A DNA stretch of 64,000 nt, from positions 10,257,206 through 10,321,205 of the forward strand of contig JAVMKO010000020.1 of the NCBI GenBank assembly GCA_032164245.1, written 5' to 3'. Of the stretch, positions 22,171-33,358 are shown in pieces. The notes under the pieces are model-generated. The model saw only the letters and a program-made list of their open reading frames with translations. It was not told the DNA's origin and ran no database searches. A program made the position numbers and the translations under genes. This DNA is from Sternotherus odoratus (lineage: Eukaryota > Chordata > Testudines > Kinosternidae). Numbering within the stretch: the first letter of the stretch is position 1; every line of letters begins with the position of its first letter.

Positions 22171-25119
22171 TGAGCAGTCGGAGAGGGCTGGGCAGCTCTG
22201 CTTGACCGAGGACTGCGGGTGTGTCATTAGCAACCCTGGTCATCCTCTCCCCTGTTGACACAGGCCCCAAGTCACTCACGCCTGAGTGCCTGAAATCCCA
22301 GCCATCCCGGTTTGGCTCCAAAGCTCTGCCCAAGGGAGAGGCACCAGTGTAGAGGGGAAACCCCTACAAGCCTTTGCAAGTAGGCCAACCTCCTCCGAGC
22401 TCAGGGCGGCCTCTCGTTGTCCTGTGCACACACAAGACACACTGTTGTCCAGGGCCAGGCTGGGGGCTTCCCTCCTTGAAAGCTTATTCCCTTGCACCCT
22501 ATGCTCTGGTGCAGGTGTTATTCGTCTGAGTGGCTGACCCACAAGCACTGTCTGTGTGAGCACAGGCCTCAACTCTCTGTCCCTGGAGAGCCAGGCTGCT
22601 GGCTCTGCTGGTTTTCTCTCACTAGCACACGCTGGCATTGTGACTTCCGTGGGGGGTGGGCGGATATTAGTATTTTCACTGGCAACTTCATCCCATGGGA
22701 ATTTAGCAGCTGGAGTGTTTACCTCCCATCCGGATGTCTTTGCAGCTTCCCCTAAACCTTGGCATCCCCAAGTCACTCTCCAGTGTCGTCTGAGTCCTGC
22801 TGTGCTTCCCCACTGGCGCTTCTAAGCATCAGGTGTTTAACCCTTTGAATCTCTGGGCCCCAGGCACCAACCCGGGTAGCGTCCGCTCAGCCCTTCATCC
22901 ACCCACAACAACCTTGAGTACCATGCGGATTGGTGCCCGGGGCCCTCAGATGAGACCGCGCAAAGCCCAGGGAAAGCGAGAGGAGGGCATTTAGAGATGG
23001 GCCCTGATGCAAGTATTCCTGAGCTGTGCAACTGGTGCCCATCTCTGCTCTTGTGTGCTGTAGCCACGACCCTCACCGCTACTGGGGGAGCGGCCTGTGT
23101 CATTCCGATGGCGCTGAAATGGAGCGTCTCCTCTGGGCACAGGAAGCGGGCACCTGCTAGGGAGGAGGAGCAGCAGATTTGGAAGGTGCGAGAGGATGAA
23201 ACAATCAACCACAGGATAGTTTAGAGCCAGTCCCATGAAAATCTTCCGGATGGCAGATTCCAGGAGAGAAAGGAGTCGTCTGCCTGAGGAAGGTGGTGGA
23301 AGCTCCAGCACTTGACCCTATTAAAACTGGATGGGGCAAAACCCTGAAGAAGACACCATAAGGAGCAGCAGTGAGGGGGCAGGGCCTGGTTTCTCAGATA
23401 CCATTTGAGGGCTCTTGAGTAGAGGGGAGGCCAGTCTCTGCTTCTAATGCAGGTAGCCAGGGCCCCATGTAGTAAGCTAGAAAGAGAAGCAATGACTAAA
23501 GGGTTGGCAGATTCCTCTCCTATATCCCTGTAGGTGATGGTGTCTTGCTCTCTGTGAGTTCAGCTCTGTCAGAGGCTGGGAACAGATGCCCTGGAGATAT
23601 TTGCAGTGGTGTAGCTACACCCAAGTAACTAGAGTCAGCAACACAGCTCACCCAGCTTTGGAACGGAGGGAACTTATAGGGCTGCAAGTCACTTTTCACC
23701 CTGGTGCAGGCTCCAGAGTAACTGCACGGGTGGAAGAACCTTCAGTCTTAGCAAGGCCTTAGTGCCAGAAAGCTTGGCCTAGCTTTATTTTATTATATGA
23801 AGGTTCAATCCCAGCCCCCCCATCTACACTGAACTGTCCTAGTCCATGTAGAAGCCCTGGCCCCTGCTCCCATTCCATCCATGTTTGGCATGCTAATGGC
23901 CCCCGCAGCAAGGTCTGGAGATGGGGAAGGGTCAGCAGTGGACATGTTAGATAAACACAAGAGGGACTTTCACAGGGCAAAAGCTTCCAGCCCTCTCTGA
24001 TGTAAATGCAAACTCACACCCTGTGCATGCGCTCCTCATTGTTCTGACCAGGATAGCTAATCGGTAATTTGACTAATTGCTGAGGTTGTGTTTAAAGTTT
24101 AACCAGCGTTTTCTCCTTCTAAGTCGCTCTGTTTCTCCAGTGTGATCTTCGCAGGCATGTAATGATGAATTTGTGTGACACCACAATCGTCCCCATGGCA
24201 ACACACTCTGTGCTTGGCTCTGGATACCCGTTCCATTCGAGGGACAGTTTAAGGTGTGTGTAATGATTTATAGATGAGTTTGAGGCCCACGATTCAGATC
24301 CAGTCCAGACTTTGAACCCCCTGCCCCAAATGGTGAGGGTGTTCAGATCTGTGTGTGTGTGAACAGTGGTTGAGGCCCACGTTTGGGCCTTTACTATAGA
24401 AGGCAGCAGTATATCTCTGTGAGGAAAAGCAAAGGGGCAACTGAGAAACCCTGGCCACCTGAAGCTCTGTGGGGCTAGATGCTCTTTTAATGAAGCGTTT
24501 TCCCAGTACGTGAAGATCCCTCGTTAAAATAGCATCAGGGTCCAACTTCCACCCCCCTCTTCCCCATGCACAATCCAAGGGCAGTCCAATGGGAATTGCA
24601 TGCTCATGGCCTTGCACAACGTCGGTGACCCAGTCTACGCAGAGCGGACAAGCCAGGGGTCAGGATGAACAACCACCCTATGCAGAGTTGGGGCCGAATT
24701 GCGACATTCTGGGCTCTTTAAAAACGCTGACCCTGATCGTGCGACTGAGACCTAGCTAATGGGGCTGGACGTCTGTGCAGAGATCCATTGTGCCCCAGCA
24801 GATTGGTCCAATCTGAGCTCAGGAGGTGAAGCCTCAATTGCTCCAATAGGTGGAGAGGAGTTAATAGCATGTGGATTCCGGCTTGACCGGAAACCGAGTG
24901 TGCACTGGGGCTGTAGTAAAGGGGACCTTCCCTCTATGCCACCAGGACCTGGGCCTGAAGCTCAGGCTGTCACGCTTGGCCATTGTCTTTGTGTTTCAGG
25001 GACCCAGGTAGCCGGGTGCAGTCATGGGCTAGGCCCGTCCTTTATGGCTGCAGGCCTGAGCTCAGATCCTGCCTGCAACTCGCAGGGAAAACCGGGTTTT
25101 CTGATTTTATGCCAGGAGC
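22171..25119. other. Intronic DNA, little recognised
   Basis: A weak CR1-like stretch lies near 23,220-23,350 (gaaggtggtggaagctccag). Otherwise no repeat, exon or RNA gene was recognised. ORFs at 22,276-22,776 and 22,837-23,208 have no domains. Confidence 0.3.
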
Positions 25120-25428
25120 CCTTCTGATCCCACTGAGCTGATGGAAACCCTATAGCTCAGCAAGGATGCTAGGGGATCTTCAAATCTGTGGGGGCTTTTA
25201 GAAACCATATACAATGGCTAGGCTGTCAGGGCCTCTCTGATCCCACAGGGCTGCTCGAAACCCTATAGTAGAAGGAGGGCTGCTAAGGGCCTTCTCTAAT
25301 CCTATGAAGCTTGCTGGAAACCTTATAGCAAAGTACAATTGCCAGTGCCCCTTCATTACAGGGGTTCCCCTAATCTTCCAGCCCTAAAGCATAATGCAGC
25401 TACGTGGGCCTCCCTAATCTTATAAGGG
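25120..25428 (+). repeat. Degenerate tandem repeat, period about 56-61 bp
   Basis: Five and a third units follow one another at 25,120, 25,176, 25,232, 25,290, 25,348 and 25,409 (56, 56, 58, 58 and 61 bp, then a partial). Units share a ccttctgatccca-type start, a ggaaaccctatag-type middle and a ggctgctaggg-type end. Divergence between units is high, so the array is old. Confidence 0.65.
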
Positions 25429-25439
25429 AACCAGGGGTT

Positions 25440-25870
25440 AGGCTGGGACTCAGGCAAACTGGACTGAGTTCCATGCTCCACCATACGCTACTTCCGGGAC
25501 CTTGGGAAAGTCATTCAGGGCCAGATTTAGGCACCTAGTGGGATTTTTCAAAATCACCTAAATCAGTTGGGCACCAGAGTCCCATTGATTTAAGGGGAGT
25601 TCGTTGTCTGGTTTTCTGCATCGTCAGGTCCCTAATGCCATTGAAAATCTGGCCAGTAGTCTCTCCGATTCCGATGGTCAAAGGTATTTAGGTGCCTGAC
25701 TGCCATTGAAATCAATGAGAGTTAGAGGCCTTTGTGGATTAGGGCTCTTAGGCCCCATCTGTACAATGGGGATAAAGGCACTGCCCTGTCTCACAGGGGA
25801 GCTGTGAGAATAAATCCATTACCGGCTGTGTGGTGATCAGACTCCACAGCAATGAGAGCCAGGTGACAGC
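25440..25870 (+). mobile_element. MIR-type SINE interrupted by a 'taggcacctaa' repeat
   Basis: The MIR head (gttccatgctccaccatacg, ggaccttgggaaagtcattc) stops at about 25,517. It resumes at about 25,753 with ggccccatctgtacaatggg and ataaaggcactg. The insert of roughly 236 bp opens with gggccagatttaggcacc and contains tatttaggtgcctgactgcc and ccattgaaatcaatgagag. The same repeat type fills 61,240-61,770. Confidence 0.55.
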
Positions 25871-26084
25871 CGTAGATGGATGGTCAGAAGCCCTGTAATG
25901 CCAGGGGCTGGCTTGCTTGGGCCCCTCTAACTTTCTCCTGGAGCCCCCAGAGCAGAGCAGGGAGCCGCATATTTCCAGATAAGGGAATGCAGAGGCAGCT
26001 GCGTGGCGCAGGAAAGTCCTCCCCGCGCTCCCCCTTATGCCACAGACAATGGGTGTTGGAATGATTAGTCACCACGAAAAAGCC

Positions 26085-26193
26085 GAGGCTTCCTTCCTCC
26101 ACAGCAAAGCCTCTCCCCCCTTCCTCCCCCCCCCCCAGGCAAACCAGCTGAATTCTTAATTGGAGTTCCTTACACCTACGGGGGTATAGCCTT
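26085..26193. repeat. Segment shared with 33,262-33,358
   Basis: The words gaggcttccttcctccacag, gctgaattcttaattggagt and ccttacacctacggggg recur in the same order at 33,262. A C-rich tract of 11 Cs interrupts this copy. The family is unknown; it could be an old repeat or a duplicated intronic segment. Confidence 0.55.
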
Positions 26194-26440
26194 CACGAGA
26201 ATGACAGAGTGATCAAAGTGCTGGAGTCAGAACCTGGGAGCTGAGGGTTGCTATGGAGTTTCTGGCTTCTGATTTAAATAAAACTAAAAAAAAACCCCAA
26301 AACCTACAGATGGTTTCAGCAAAATAATGAAATGGAAAAGCACAAGACCATCTTTGGAGCTTGTGAATAAGTATCAGACTCCGGTGTTTGTGTAGGACCT
26401 ACATATGATTGATATTCATTTTTGAGCTCTTTGGGTTGCT
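26194..26440. other. Intronic DNA, nothing recognised
   Basis: AT-leaning sequence with a short A/C run at 26,285-26,300 and no recognisable element. Confidence 0.3.
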
Positions 26441-26745
26441 CAGTTTCTTTGTATTACCATAGTGCCTAGGAGCCCGAGTCATGCGCTTGGAACCCCACCG
26501 TGCTAGGCGCTGTACAAACCTAGAACAAAAAACTAAGTTCCCACTGTGTGGAGTTTACAAGCTAAGCCTGAAGTGTGCAATGGTTAGAGCAGGGGTGTGG
26601 GCTCTGATCCCAGCTCTGCCACTGCGTGGCCTTGCCCCAGTCGCATCCTTTCTCCATGCCACAAAATGGACATAACTTGGGGACACTGGGAGTTTTTAAT
26701 GAATGTTTGTGAGAACTTCGAGAGCCGGGGTGCAAGGTACTGTTA
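26440..26745. mobile_element. Two MIR-type pieces, head to tail
   Basis: At 26,445-26,565 the words tttgtattaccatagtgcc, ctaggcgctgtacaaaccta and gagtttacaagctaa are the distal MIR-type part in antisense. At 26,573-26,740 a plus-strand MIR head follows: tgcaatggttagagcagggg, ggctctgatcccagctctgc, cactgcgtggccttg. The two are separate insertions or one rearranged element. Confidence 0.6.
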
Positions 26746-26865
26746 GTGATAAAACTTGGCGCTTCTCTATCACTTCCCTCCGGCGATCTTTTCAAACAGC
26801 CGTGAATTCAGCCTCCCAAGACCCTCTGTGAGAGAGAATCAGAGAGGTAGCCGTGAATCAGAGAG

Positions 26866-27055
26866 GCAGCCGTGTTAGTCTGGAATAGCAGAGGTAACAA
26901 AGAGTCCCGTGGCACCTTAAAGACTAACTATAAAGTTTTGAAGCATAAGCTTTCGTGGGCTAATACCCACTTCGTCGGATGCAATAGCCCACGAAAGCTT
27001 ACGCTTCAATACTTTAGTTAGTCTTTAAGGTGCCACAGGACTCTTTGTCACTTCT
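26866..27055. mobile_element. Fold-back copy of the 'ggcaccttaaagact' element
   Basis: The left arm 26,897-26,962 (66 nt) and right arm 26,985-27,048 (64 nt) are near-perfect reverse complements separated by 22 bp. They share acaaagagtcc, gtggcaccttaaagactaac and gcttaagctt-region words. The outer left part reads gcagccgtgttagtctgg as in the 16,895 copy. It could form a strong cruciform or hairpin. Confidence 0.8.
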
Positions 27056-27084
27056 AAAATACCTCTGTGAGAGAGGTGTGTCTC

Positions 27085-27220
27085 AACAGCTTTGTTTTAC
27101 TGATCGGGAAAGTGAGACACAGAGCAGGGAAGTGACTTGTCTTAGGTCGCATGGGAAAGAAGTGAACAGCATCCAGTCCTCAGGACTTCCAGTCCTGTGC
27201 GTTAGCCCCCAGACCACGCT
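27085..27220 (-). mobile_element. MIR-type SINE, antisense
   Basis: The words gggaaagtgagacacagagc, gggaagtgacttgtcttagg and tgcgttagcccccagaccac follow the antisense MIR consensus. Diverged and of approximate extent. Confidence 0.5.
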
Positions 27221-27321
27221 TGCAACAAATGCAGGCACAGGTCCCCTTTGGATTCCAGGGCTTCTCTCGGCTGAATTGAGCTTGGCTGGATTGGTACCTG
27301 GCAGGAAGTCAGTACTTTAGG

Positions 27322-27445
27322 GAGGGTGACCAGACAGCAAATGTGGAAAAATCAGGACAGGGGTGGAGGGTAATAGGAGCCTATATAAGAAAAAGACCCC
27401 AAAATTGGGACTGTCCATATAAAATCGGAACATCTGGTCACCCTA
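27322..27445. mobile_element. MITE of the 'agggtgaccag' family
   Basis: The ends agggtgaccagacagc and ggtcaccctaa are inverted repeats. The interior words taataggagcctatataaga and gaccccaaaattgggactgt match the copies at 39,491 and (inverted) 53,486. About 124 bp with no coding capacity. No target duplication is evident at this copy. Confidence 0.75.
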
Positions 27446-27522
27446 ACCTCAGGTCTCTTCCTGTTAAAAGGGGTTTGTGACCCTACTATATCTTATACTA
27501 TGGCTACTCTATACAGTATTAT

Positions 27523-27799
27523 CAGGGGCGGATTAATTGCTCCTGGGGCCCTAAGCACAGCAAGCAGTGGGCCCCCCTTTCAACTCTCACCCCCATTCAC
27601 AACCCAGCTTTTACTCGCAAAGTGTAATCGACGCAACATTGGGGGATTTTGGGAGCCCAAGACGTTAAATGAGACTTTTTTAAATTTAAGGCCATGCAAA
27701 CTTGTAATTTTGTAACCATTTGTTGTTGTTACTCGGGGCCCCTTTTCTCTTGGGGTCCTAAGCACGTGCTTGTATTGCTTATAGGTTAATCCACCATTG
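27523..27799. mobile_element. hAT-like MITE (caggggcggattaat ends)
   Basis: The left end caggggcggattaattgct and right end aggttaatccaccattg are imperfect inverted repeats, as in the 'aatccgcccctg' elements of vertebrates. Flanks agtattat (left) and agtagtag (right) agree at about half of eight positions, so a worn 8-bp duplication is possible but not proved. Confidence 0.6.
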
Positions 27800-28735
27800 A
27801 GTAGTAGAACAGCAGAAGCATCTTGTACTTTTATGGCACCGCTCATCCCAAAGTGCTTTACAAACAGGATTCATTTCATCTACCAGCAGAGTGCAGACCC
27901 AGTGTAGCAGCATGCAGAAATGAGGCATACCCATTTAAGACAGGAAGTGAAGAACCACCCGGTAACCCCCCCCCCACCCCCACCCCCATTAAAACTTCAG
28001 GGAGAATTTAGGGAAAACAGAGTACAACTATCTGGTATATGGGCAAGAGCCTCTGTTTTTTCACTGCATTCAAGAGACCACACCGGACCTGGATGTTGAT
28101 TCATGGAGAGCATCATCTGCTTTCCCATTGAAGTTCTGACCTCACCCCGCTTAGCTTGTGAGCTCTGATAGGACTGCAGCTCAACGGGAGCCAGCAGTAG
28201 GGTAGCACTTAGATAAAGTACCCCAATATTTTGTGGCTGCCGGTTTGCTGGAGGAAGTGCTTGGGGCGGGGAGAGGGGAGGTGTTGTGTAACTTTCTTGT
28301 TTACTTGTGGAAAGTGGATGAGGAATATTTTTAGTGGTTTGGTGCCTCTCCGTCCCTGAGCAGATAAGAAATGCAATAAGAGGAAGGGATCCCTCTCCCA
28401 CGCTCCCACAGACTCCACAGCATTGAATATTTAATTGGATTCTCTTTCCTCCTACAAGGTTATCCCTCGCAGTGGAAAACACCTCACTGTCTATTCACTG
28501 CTCTCTTCCCCTTTGCAAAGGGGGAAGCTCTAAAAGTGTTTCCACCACTCAAAAAAAGATTTGCCTGCAGGAAGCCAGCCATTTTTTGACTTCCTTGTCA
28601 AGGGCCTGCAGGTGAAAACCCCTTGGGGATTGCAGTTAAAGTTAAAAGGCAGCTTGTGTTTCATCTTCTTTGATGCTAAGGAGAGACTTTGAGTGCAACA
28701 ATGAAGCACTTGGAGGTTATTCATCTAAGGTTCCC
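27800..28735. other. Intronic DNA, nothing recognised apart from a C/A tract
   Basis: A C-rich tract with single A interruptions lies at about 27,967-27,987. The 161-codon minus-strand ORF at 27,997-28,482 has no recognisable domain. No other feature was seen. Confidence 0.35.
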
Positions 28736-28910
28736 AAAGGGGAGTAATTATCAATGTATCCATTTCACAGCTAGGAAACTGGCTTACCCCAAATCACACA
28801 GACAGTGGCGGAGCCAGAAATAGAACCCAGGAGTCCTGACTCTCAGGCCACTAGAGACCATGTTCTTTTCCCAGAATCAGGAATAGAATACAGAAATCCT
28901 GACACTCAAG
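28736..28910 (-). mobile_element. MIR-type SINE, antisense, with repeated head unit
   Basis: The words ctaggaaactggcttacccc, cacagacagtggcggagcc and aatagaacccaggagtcctg are followed by a second worn copy (aggaatagaatacagaaatc, ctgacactcaagtc). As at 8,221 and 55,334, the tRNA-like head is repeated. Confidence 0.65.
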
Positions 28911-29392
28911 TCTTGTCTTCACTGTGGTGAACTCAGGGGCTTACTCCAAGGATGCCCCTAAGCTGGTTCCCATCCACACACAAAAACCCTCTAGCTCCAC
29001 TGTGGTGGTGTTTATACTTGGGCTAGCTGGCCCACCCTGGTTTTATAGGCTAATGCCTCAGTGGTGCTCACACTGCGGCTGGTAACCTGTCTAATGGCAG
29101 TGAAGACGCAAGCTGAACCACTTGAGTGCCGCTAGTCCTCCGGTGCCGTCCCACAATTCTCCCCATTCTCCCACAATTCACTGGGAAAGGATCATAGAGC
29201 GGCTCAGCGCTAAGAACCATAGTAAACGCTCCCAGCAGTTCCAGCTCCATTCACAAGTGAGCACAGCACCAGGATGGAGCCAGTAACTCGAGGCTGGCTT
29301 TGCAGTGCGGCTGCTTCCGCCCAGGCTAGGCTAAGCCAGACCCAGGTGCTGATCACCCCAGCTAACTCTGCCGTGCAGACGTGCCCTCAGTA
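28911..29392. mobile_element. Non-autonomous element with 'cttgtcttcac ... gtgcagacgtgcc' ends
   Basis: The left end (aagtcttgtcttcactgtgg) and right end (gccgtgcagacgtgccctca) are worn inverted repeats of the gtctacac type. The interior has gcttactccaagg and ctagctccactg blocks seen in turtle elements of this class. About 480 bp; no transposase. Confidence 0.45.
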
Positions 29393-30789
29393 ATAGTGTG
29401 CCCAGGGAGAATGTGCCGTCAGAACATGTATCTCCATCACCTTTCCTGGCTTTACCCTTAGGCCGAAGAATAACGAACAGCCTGCAAGTCTGTCTTCATA
29501 CCTGCATTCAAGACTGACTTTTGTCTCCTCCTTTCCTAGGACAGCTGAGGGTGGCCCATTTCTTTGATTCCTTCCCACTCCCCTCACTCCTTTGGTTTTT
29601 CTTGTCACTTGCCGTTTGTTGGTTGAGAAGTCAGCCTAGAAGACAAGGTGTCCACGGCTGGTTTTGGACCGAAGGGTAATGTAATCAAAATCTCTGTGCT
29701 TCTAGGAGGCAGGCTGGCACTCCCTTGGGGATTCTCTGGAGTGTGGGGAGCTGACCCCATACTTCCAAAGTGCCCGTGGGAAAGGAGATTTTTCCCTTGG
29801 GTGAAATGTGCAGCAAGCTGCAGTTTTATTTTCACTGCGCCAGAAATTGCCACCTCTCTAATCAGCTGCAACCCAGACATTTCCGTGTGAAATTAGCCAA
29901 TTTACCATTCCTCACTGTTGTGCTATTACTGCTCCGTACCCAATATACCTACAAGCGGCCTGATAGACCATGTGGACGCTTTGCCATTCCCAGTGGTGTG
30001 GAAGAGATCTATCTATTAAGCTCAGTCCTGTGGGTCATGGTTTTGGCACGGGGAGCTACACCAGTGGGACAGGGGCTGGATAGAACCTTATTGCTGCAAG
30101 CACGGAACATCTGCAGAACACCCTGTTTGTGGCTACAGCAGCGAAAGCCAAGCCTTCTCCTTGTTTTGTGGCTGTCCTCCGGTGCATCAGTAATGTCATC
30201 AATGAAAGTACTTCTGGTGTCACAATGGCTGGCTTTCTACTGGCCTTTTGGTTTGGGTTAACCAGCCTGCAGGTGGCTTGGATGGAGTTTATAGAAAGGG
30301 TTTAGTTCCTTAATGAAACTTGCCATGCGGATTTTCAGCTGATTAAAGCTGGCTTCTCTCCCTGGCAATACAGCACACCAACCATTTGATTTAAATGTTC
30401 GGAGAAATATGCTTTTGATTAAGTTGCTGCATTATTTCTGCCCTGTCCATCCACCTTTGCACTACCCAGACCTGGCAGATTAGACAGCGGACTGTCTCAT
30501 TTTTGTTTTTTCTTTCCTGGGGCCTCATTTCCACTGCAATTGGCCTGCTGCAGCCACCGTTCTGTATTGATGCAACAGCTGCTCAGGTCAAACATCTCCG
30601 AGGTCTTACCGACTACAGCTTTTTGCCTAAAATGGCCTATCTCTAGTGTTGCTCTGTCAATGTCAGCAAGGAGGGTGTAGCATTCTCCAGGAGGGCTCTG
30701 AGTCTCTGGAACTTGCTCCCCATCCTGGCTAGAAATGGCCCAAACGTAGCAACTTCTAAGGGGAAAAGGTGCTCAGGAGAGCTGGCAGA
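29393..30789. other. Intronic DNA, nothing recognised
   Basis: The 163-codon ORF at 29,770-30,261 has no recognisable domain, no start context and no homology I know. No repeat could be named. Confidence 0.3.
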
Positions 30790-31770
30790 TTCTCAATGTG
30801 AGGGTATTAAAGACACAACAGCAGCCTATCCAAATACAAAGGAAAGATTGGAAGAATAGTAAGAGACCAATGTGGCTCCAACCTGAGCTCTTTTATAGCC
30901 TCGAAATCAGAAAGGAATCCTCCCAAAAGTGGAAACATGGACAAATTGCTAAGGAGGAGTACAAAAGAATAGTACAAGCAGTTAGTGGTAAAATCAGAAA
31001 GGCTAAGGCACAAAATGAGTTACCCTAGCAAGGGACATAAGAGGCTCTATAAATACATTAGAAGCAAGAGACAGATTAAGGAAAATGCAGGTCCTCTATT
31101 TAATGGGGAAGGAGAGTTAATAACAGACTACGTAAAAAAGGCTGAGTTGTTAAATGTCTATTTTGATCCAATTTTCACTAAAATAGTAAATTGTGACTGG
31201 ACACTAACACAATTCATTCACAACAAGGGGGAAGGAACACAAGGACAGTGAAAGAACAAGTTAATATTTAAATAAGTTAAATGTATTCAAGGTAGCAGGG
31301 CCTCATGAAATGCACCTTAGGGTACTTAAGGAATTAGCTGAAACAATCACCGAATCATTCATGATTCCCTTTAGGAACTCAGGGAGGATGGGTGATGTCC
31401 CAGAGCACTGGAAAAGGGGGGACTTGATAACAGTCTTCAAATATGTTAAGGGCTGTTATAGAGAGGACTGTGATCAATTGTTCACCGTGTCCACTGAAGG
31501 TAGGACAAGAAGTAGTTGGCTTTCTCTGCAGCAGGAGAGATTTGGGTCAGATATTAGGAAAATCTTTCTAACTACAAGGGTAGCTAAGCTCTGGGTTAGG
31601 TTTCCAGTGGATGTGGTGGAATCCCCATCATTGGAGGTTTTAAAGAACATGTTGGATAAACACCTGGCAAGGCTGATTGAGGTTTATTTGATCCTGCCTC
31701 AGTGCAAGGGGCTGGACTTGATGACCTCTCCAGGTCCCTTCCAGCCCTATGTTTCTGGGATTCTATTACA
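30790..31770 (+). mobile_element. CR1 LINE, internally deleted
   Basis: Three parts of a CR1 lie in order. At 30,830-31,190 is decayed ORF2 (endonuclease-RT linker), translating to QRKDWKNSKRPMWLQPEL and VKKAELLNVYFDPIFT with an intervening stop and frame changes. At 31,290-31,410 an 'HLRVLKELAETITE' block is followed by 'GDVPEHWKRGDL'. From about 31,420 to 31,770 is the 3' region ending gacctctccaggtcccttcc and tctgggattctatta. The RT catalytic core is missing, so the element is inactive. Confidence 0.85.
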
Positions 31771-32835
31771 GCTGTTTGATAGGGTCTCTGGAGAAGGCTG
31801 AGGGTACCCTTCCTAAATGATGCGGGGGTTAAGAGGCTGGTAATTCCTGTGGAGCTGAATTCAATACTGGTGAGGTTTAATATAATTGTATCTATTGCAT
31901 GTGGGCCCTGGGAGAGAGGTCTTTATTTTAAACCTAAATAAATAAGTAATAGGGCACATTAGGCAGGGACATTTTATCCAATAGGCTTATTAGATTATAT
32001 TTGTAGATTTTTATTTGTTGCCCATTGCCCTGCCAGACAAGTGTCTTTTTGGTCTGAGCTAAGTTGGGCAGAGGATGCAAGTTCTATTTCACCAAGGATT
32101 TGGAGATTTGGAAATGTTCATTCATTCCAATTAGCAGCAAAACCCCAACATTTCAAAAGTCTCCAGCCAGGAAAATTTAAAGAAAGGGTTTGGGTCAGTC
32201 AAAACGTGTGTGGGATTGTACACGTGAAGCTGAGGACATATGTTGCAGTCAAGATTATCAAAACCCTTCCAGCTCATTACAAGAGACCTGTCATCAAATG
32301 CTTTGTTCCAGCCTCCAGCCATTTGAGACATCACCCCAAACAAACTTTACCTTTGTAAGAAAAATCATTCAGTCCCATTGATCTGATTTGTGAATGCCAG
32401 GCACTGCAAGAGGGAAAGAGAATTTAATCAATGAAGCTTATACCAGTGCAGGGCACCCCTGATAGGCTTAAAAAGATCATTCTAATGTGAGGGCCTCCGT
32501 GAGAGCGGATTAATTAATATATCGCTAATGATTTGGAAAGGAGATCGACAGTAAATGCAGGAGCAATTAATTCTGTATAGCTTGTTACTGTACAGCCCCC
32601 GATGATCGGGGCCCAGGGATTTGCTCTAGGACGGTTTCATGCTAGAACAAGAGAGTGGCAAATTAAAAATCTTTAGGGAACATACCGGTTGGCCTCAAGC
32701 ATATACAACGTGCGTGGCTGCTAGGCATTTCTGCTGCTATCCCATTCTCAGCCTCCATCCATGGGATCAAATAGATATCCCGATCTCCGGGCAGGGTAGT
32801 GGGTGCAAGGAAGTTGCTTCTTTTTACCGGGCTAT
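31771..32835. other. Intronic DNA with a unique AT-rich patch
   Basis: The 105-codon ORF at 32,041-32,358 shows no domain. From 32,480 to 32,620 the sequence is AT-rich with gattaattaatatatcgc and gcaattaattctg words and no repeat signature, so it may be conserved non-coding DNA. Confidence 0.3.
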
Positions 32836-32945
32836 TTGGGCAAGTCACGCAGGTGCCTGACTTTCAAAGGTGCTGTGAGCTCCCAATGGCTTTTGAGAAT
32901 TTAGGCTTTAGCCGCTGCCTCGGTTTCCCTGGGGTTAATGTGCCT
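32836..32945 (+). mobile_element. MIR fragment interrupted by a 'ggtgcctgactttcaaagg' repeat
   Basis: The words tttgggcaagtcac (MIR) pass into gcaggtgcctgactttcaaa and gagaatttaggcttt, then return to ctgcctcggtttccctgggg (MIR). The break in the MIR is at the same place as at 25,517. Confidence 0.45.
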
Positions 32946-33164
32946 AAGCTAAAGAGCAAAGTGGTCTCATTTGTGTAGGTACCTCTCCCCACAGGGATGC
33001 TGGCATTCTGGGAAGTGTTGGTTCAGCAGCAGCCCTCCGAAGGCTTCACCTTTCGAGAGCAATGAGTCCCTGGGAGGAGGGTTTGGTCCCTGTTTGGAAT
33101 TCTTACATTGGTCAAGTGCAACCCGTCCTGACGTGTCAACCGTTTCTCCTCGCTGATTATGAGA

Positions 33165-33177
33165 GGGGGGGGGGGGG
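33165..33177 (+). repeat. G13 homopolymer
   Basis: Thirteen consecutive Gs preceded by gaga. Confidence 0.9.
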
Positions 33178-33261
33178 ATGAGACTGAGGAAAACCCTCCA
33201 CTAGCTTCCCTTGATGAACTGAGCTAATTTCTCTTTTAATGGTTAGCGACTGAGCTGTGTC

Positions 33262-33358
33262 TGAGGCTTCCCTCCTCCACAGCAAACCCTCTCCCACACG
33301 CAGACAAATAGGCTGAATATTTAATTGGAATTCCTCACACCTACAGGGTAAAGCCTTG
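33262..33358. repeat. Segment shared with 26,085-26,193
   Basis: The words gaggcttccctcctccacag, gctgaatatttaattggaat and cctcacacctacagggt match the copy at 26,085, here without the long C tract. Divergence is low enough to align by eye. Confidence 0.55.

Noticed and set aside
22276..22776. 166-codon minus-strand ORF
   Set aside because: No domain; overlapping ORFs on both strands indicate composition.
27997..28482. 161-codon minus-strand ORF
   Set aside because: No recognisable domain and no gene context.
29770..30261. 163-codon plus-strand ORF
   Set aside because: No domain, no codon pattern, no splice support; expected by chance in 64 kb.
31310..31801. 163-codon ORF that could be read as a gene
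   Set aside because: It is the decayed CR1 ORF2 block fused in frame by chance to the CR1 3' untranslated region.
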